From NCBI GenBank assembly GCA_024405235.1, contig JAKSPA010000076.1:1-7339 (forward strand): DNA of 7,339 nucleotides. Direction: 5' to 3'. A program made the position numbers and the translations under genes. This document shows, piece by piece, positions 5,839 to 7,339 of this stretch. Position 1 is the stretch's first letter. Each line of letters starts with the position of its first letter. The notes beneath the pieces are model-generated. The model had not been told where the DNA came from and ran no database searches. It was given only the letters and a program-made list of their open reading frames with translations. Source of the stretch: Lentisphaeria bacterium. Its GTDB lineage: Bacteria > Verrucomicrobiota > Lentisphaeria > Oligosphaerales > Oligosphaeraceae.

Positions 5839-5865
5839 TGAAACGGCATAGTTGTGCTATATTAT
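5838..5865 (+). promoter_or_regulatory. Candidate promoter for hisB (and perhaps thrS)
   Basis: GTGAAA (5838-5843) and TATTAT (5860-5865) are 16 bp apart, the same geometry as the rpsD and rplU promoters but with a weaker -35. An overlapping TATATT (5858-5863) is an alternative -10. The element begins on the last base of the lpxA stop codon. A start near 5872 would give a very short leader of about 24 nt. Confidence 0.45.
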
Positions 5866-5895
5866 AGATTTCACCGCACAAACACTTAACGCAAA

Positions 5896-6492
5896 ATGCC
5901 ACGCAACGCAGAAATCAACCGTGTAACCAAAGAGACAAAGGTCTCTCTGGCCCTGAACATCGACAAGGGCCCTGCTGACAATTCCATCAGCACGGGACTG
6001 CCCTTCTTCGACCATATGCTCGACGCTACGTTCAGACACGGCCGCATTTCTCTGCAGCTCAAGGCAGAAGGCGATCTGCAAATTGACCCGCATCATACCA
6101 TGGAGGACATCGGACTCGCGCTTGGCCAGGCAATGAAAGTTGCTCTGGGTGACAAGCGCGGGATCACTAGATTCGCTGACGCGACTGTGCCGCTGGACGA
6201 GGCGCTCGCAAGAGTCGTCATCGATCTCTCCGGCAGACCACACCTCTCATGGAGATGCGATTTTCCCGAAGCCGCGGCAGGTGGAATCAGTCACAAGCTC
6301 TTCCATGAATTCTTTCAGGCTCTCGTCAATACCGCAGGAATGACGCTCCATGTGGATCTCATCGCAGGCGATGAGAATCACCACTGTCTGGAAGCAATCT
6401 TCAAGGCTTTCGGAAGAGCATTGAGAAACGCCGTCGCAATCGACAACGCCCTGCAGGGCGAGACACCGTCGACCAAAGGCGTTCTGGAATAA
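5896..6492 (+). CDS. hisB: Imidazoleglycerol-phosphate dehydratase
   Basis: HisB dehydrates imidazole glycerol phosphate to imidazole acetol phosphate in histidine synthesis, using a two-manganese site. The product has 198 residues, the usual size of the single-function enzyme; there is no fused HisB phosphatase domain. The duplicated metal-site motifs are complete: GLPFFDHML with His40, DPHHTMEDIG with His66, His67 and Glu70, LFHEFFQAL with His137 and Glu138, and GDENHHCLEAIFKAFGRAL with His162, His163 and Glu166, ending in the standard STKGVL. There is no Shine-Dalgarno before the ATG; the leader is short and A/C-rich. No other his gene is visible, so hisB is separated from the rest of the pathway. 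A spacer of 40 bp separates it from thrS. Confidence 0.97.
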   Translation: MPRNAEINRVTKETKVSLALNIDKGPADNSISTGLPFFDHMLDATFRHGRISLQLKAEGDLQIDPHHTMEDIGLALGQAMKVALGDKRGITRFADATVPLDEALARVVIDLSGRPHLSWRCDFPEAAAGGISHKLFHEFFQALVNTAGMTLHVDLIAGDENHHCLEAIFKAFGRALRNAVAIDNALQGETPSTKGVLE

Positions 6493-6507
6493 ACGATAAT
6501 TTAACAA

Positions 6508-6522
6508 CCAGAAAATCTGGAG
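6508..6522 (+). promoter_or_regulatory. Hairpin overlapping the thrS Shine-Dalgarno
   Basis: CCAGA (6508-6512) pairs perfectly with TCTGG (6516-6520) across AAA. The last two bases of the stem are the first two of the Shine-Dalgarno GGAG (6519-6522), 10 nt before the thrS ATG. Partial masking of the ribosome site is therefore possible. A 5-bp stem can arise by chance, so the role is speculative. Confidence 0.35.
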
Positions 6523-6532
6523 AAAAAATAAA

Positions 6533-7339
6533 ATGTCCGACAACAACATTGAACTGAGCACACTCAGACACTCCGCCGCACACATCATGGCGGCCGTCGT
6601 CGCAAAACTTTGGCCTGATGCGAAATTCGACATCGGTCCAGCCACGGAAGATGGTTTCTACTACGATTTCGACATGGAGCACCACCTCAGCCCAGAGGAT
6701 CTCAAAGAAATCGAGACACGCATGCGCAAGATGATCGGCCAGAAGGTTCCGTTCGTCAGAACAGAGGTCTCGCGCGCAGAGGCGCAGCAGCTCTTCGAAA
6801 GCAAGGGCCAGACCTACAAGCTGGAACGCCTCGCCGACATTCCGGAAGACGGTGTGATCTCACTTTACACATGCGGCGATTTCGTCGATCTCTGCCGCGG
6901 ACCACACGTTGAGAACTCATCGCAGATCGGTGCAGTCAAGCTCACTGGCATTGCAGGTTCCTATTTCAGAGGCGACGAGAAAAACAAGATGCTCCAGCGC
7001 GTCTACGGCACCGCATTCCCATCCAAGAAGGAACTGGACGAATACCTCCAGCGCGTCGAAGAGGCCAAGAAACGCGACCACCGCAAGATCGGCGTCGAAA
7101 TGGAACTCTTCAGCACTCACGAAGAAATCGGACCAGGACTCATCTGCTGGCATCCCATGGGCGCTAGAATCCGCAACGTCATCGAAACCTTCTGGCGCGA
7201 TGCACACTACAGAAACGGATACGAACTCGTCTACACGCCTCATGTGGGACGCGCCAATCTGTGGGAGACTTCCGGACATCTTGGTTTCTACAAGGAGAAC
7301 ATGTACTCCAACATGGACATTGACGGCGATCCCTACTAC
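6533..7339 (+). CDS. thrS: Threonyl-tRNA synthetase, N-terminal 269 codons, form without TGS domain (3' end outside window)
   Basis: Class II synthetase that charges tRNA-Thr and clears mischarged Ser-tRNA. The frame is open from the ATG at 6533 to the end of the window. The protein starts almost directly with the editing domain: LRHSAAHIMA carries His13 and His17 (HxxxH), and LCRGPH carries Cys121 and His125, matching E. coli His73, His77, Cys182 and His186 with nearly the same spacing, so the editing site is complete. From about residue 195 the catalytic core begins (ELFSTHEEIGPG, HPMGARIR from 207, GYELVYTPHV of motif 1, SGHLGFY). The N-terminal TGS domain of about 60 residues found in E. 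coli is absent: a stop lies in frame at 6497-6499, so no upstream start can restore it. TGS-less ThrRS is known in other bacteria. GGAG at 6519-6522 supports the start. The catalytic motifs 2 and 3 and the anticodon domain lie beyond the window. Confidence 0.96.
   Translation, partial: MSDNNIELSTLRHSAAHIMAAVVAKLWPDAKFDIGPATEDGFYYDFDMEHHLSPEDLKEIETRMRKMIGQKVPFVRTEVSRAEAQQLFESKGQTYKLERLADIPEDGVISLYTCGDFVDLCRGPHVENSSQIGAVKLTGIAGSYFRGDEKNKMLQRVYGTAFPSKKELDEYLQRVEEAKKRDHRKIGVEMELFSTHEEIGPGLICWHPMGARIRNVIETFWRDAHYRNGYELVYTPHVGRANLWETSGHLGFYKENMYSNMDIDGDPYY

Noticed and set aside
6493..6532. Separate promoter for thrS using GATAAT (6495-6500)
   Set aside because: No -35-like hexamer lies at the spacing used elsewhere in the window; cotranscription with hisB is simpler.
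1..7339. Mobile element, CRISPR array, defence system or tRNA gene
   Set aside because: No inverted terminal repeats, transposase or integrase motifs, spaced repeats or cloverleaf sequences were seen; gene content is chromosomal housekeeping throughout.

Overview
The window (7339 bp, estimated by eye at about half G+C) is a gene-dense stretch of bacterial chromosome with every recognised gene on the + strand. It carries conserved housekeeping genes plus two proteins I cannot name. A lipid A gene (lpxA) shows a Gram-negative envelope. The ribosomal protein S4 is nearer to chlamydial/PVC-type S4 than to the proteobacterial or Bacillus form (inference from remembered family sequences), and rpsD stands outside any alpha operon. 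The best guess is a PVC-superphylum bacterium, possibly Lentisphaerae/Victivallales. The phylum call is moderate and the order-level call is weak.

Layout: (1) 1-578 is the C-terminal end of an unrecognised protein that turns into a Gln/Met-rich repeat and a charged helix. (2) 609-1507 is the rpsD unit: a sigma70-like promoter, a structured leader of about 130 nt that holds a two-codon ORF with a perfect Shine-Dalgarno sequence, S4, and a strong intrinsic terminator. (3) 1501-3195 holds phased T-tracts, a promoter candidate and a 521-residue protein with an embedded HPr-like phosphocarrier domain. (4) 3206-3684 is the rplU unit (L21), with the same promoter geometry as rpsD and a strong terminator; rpmA does not follow. 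(5) 3720-5838 holds tyrS and lpxA, 43 bp apart, with no obvious promoter of their own after the terminator. (6) 5838-7339 has a promoter candidate, hisB and the start of thrS, whose product lacks the N-terminal TGS domain and whose Shine-Dalgarno sequence sits partly in a small hairpin.

The recognised genes serve ribosome assembly (S4, L21), tRNA charging (TyrRS, ThrRS), lipid A synthesis (LpxA) and histidine synthesis (HisB). They look like several short transcription units rather than one pathway operon. Four promoter candidates share one geometry, 22 bp from the first base of the -35 hexamer to the first base of the -10 hexamer. The items most worth a second look are the HPr-domain protein and the rpsD leader. 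No tRNA, rRNA, CRISPR array, insertion sequence or phage gene was seen, and no gene-free stretch exceeds 300 bp.
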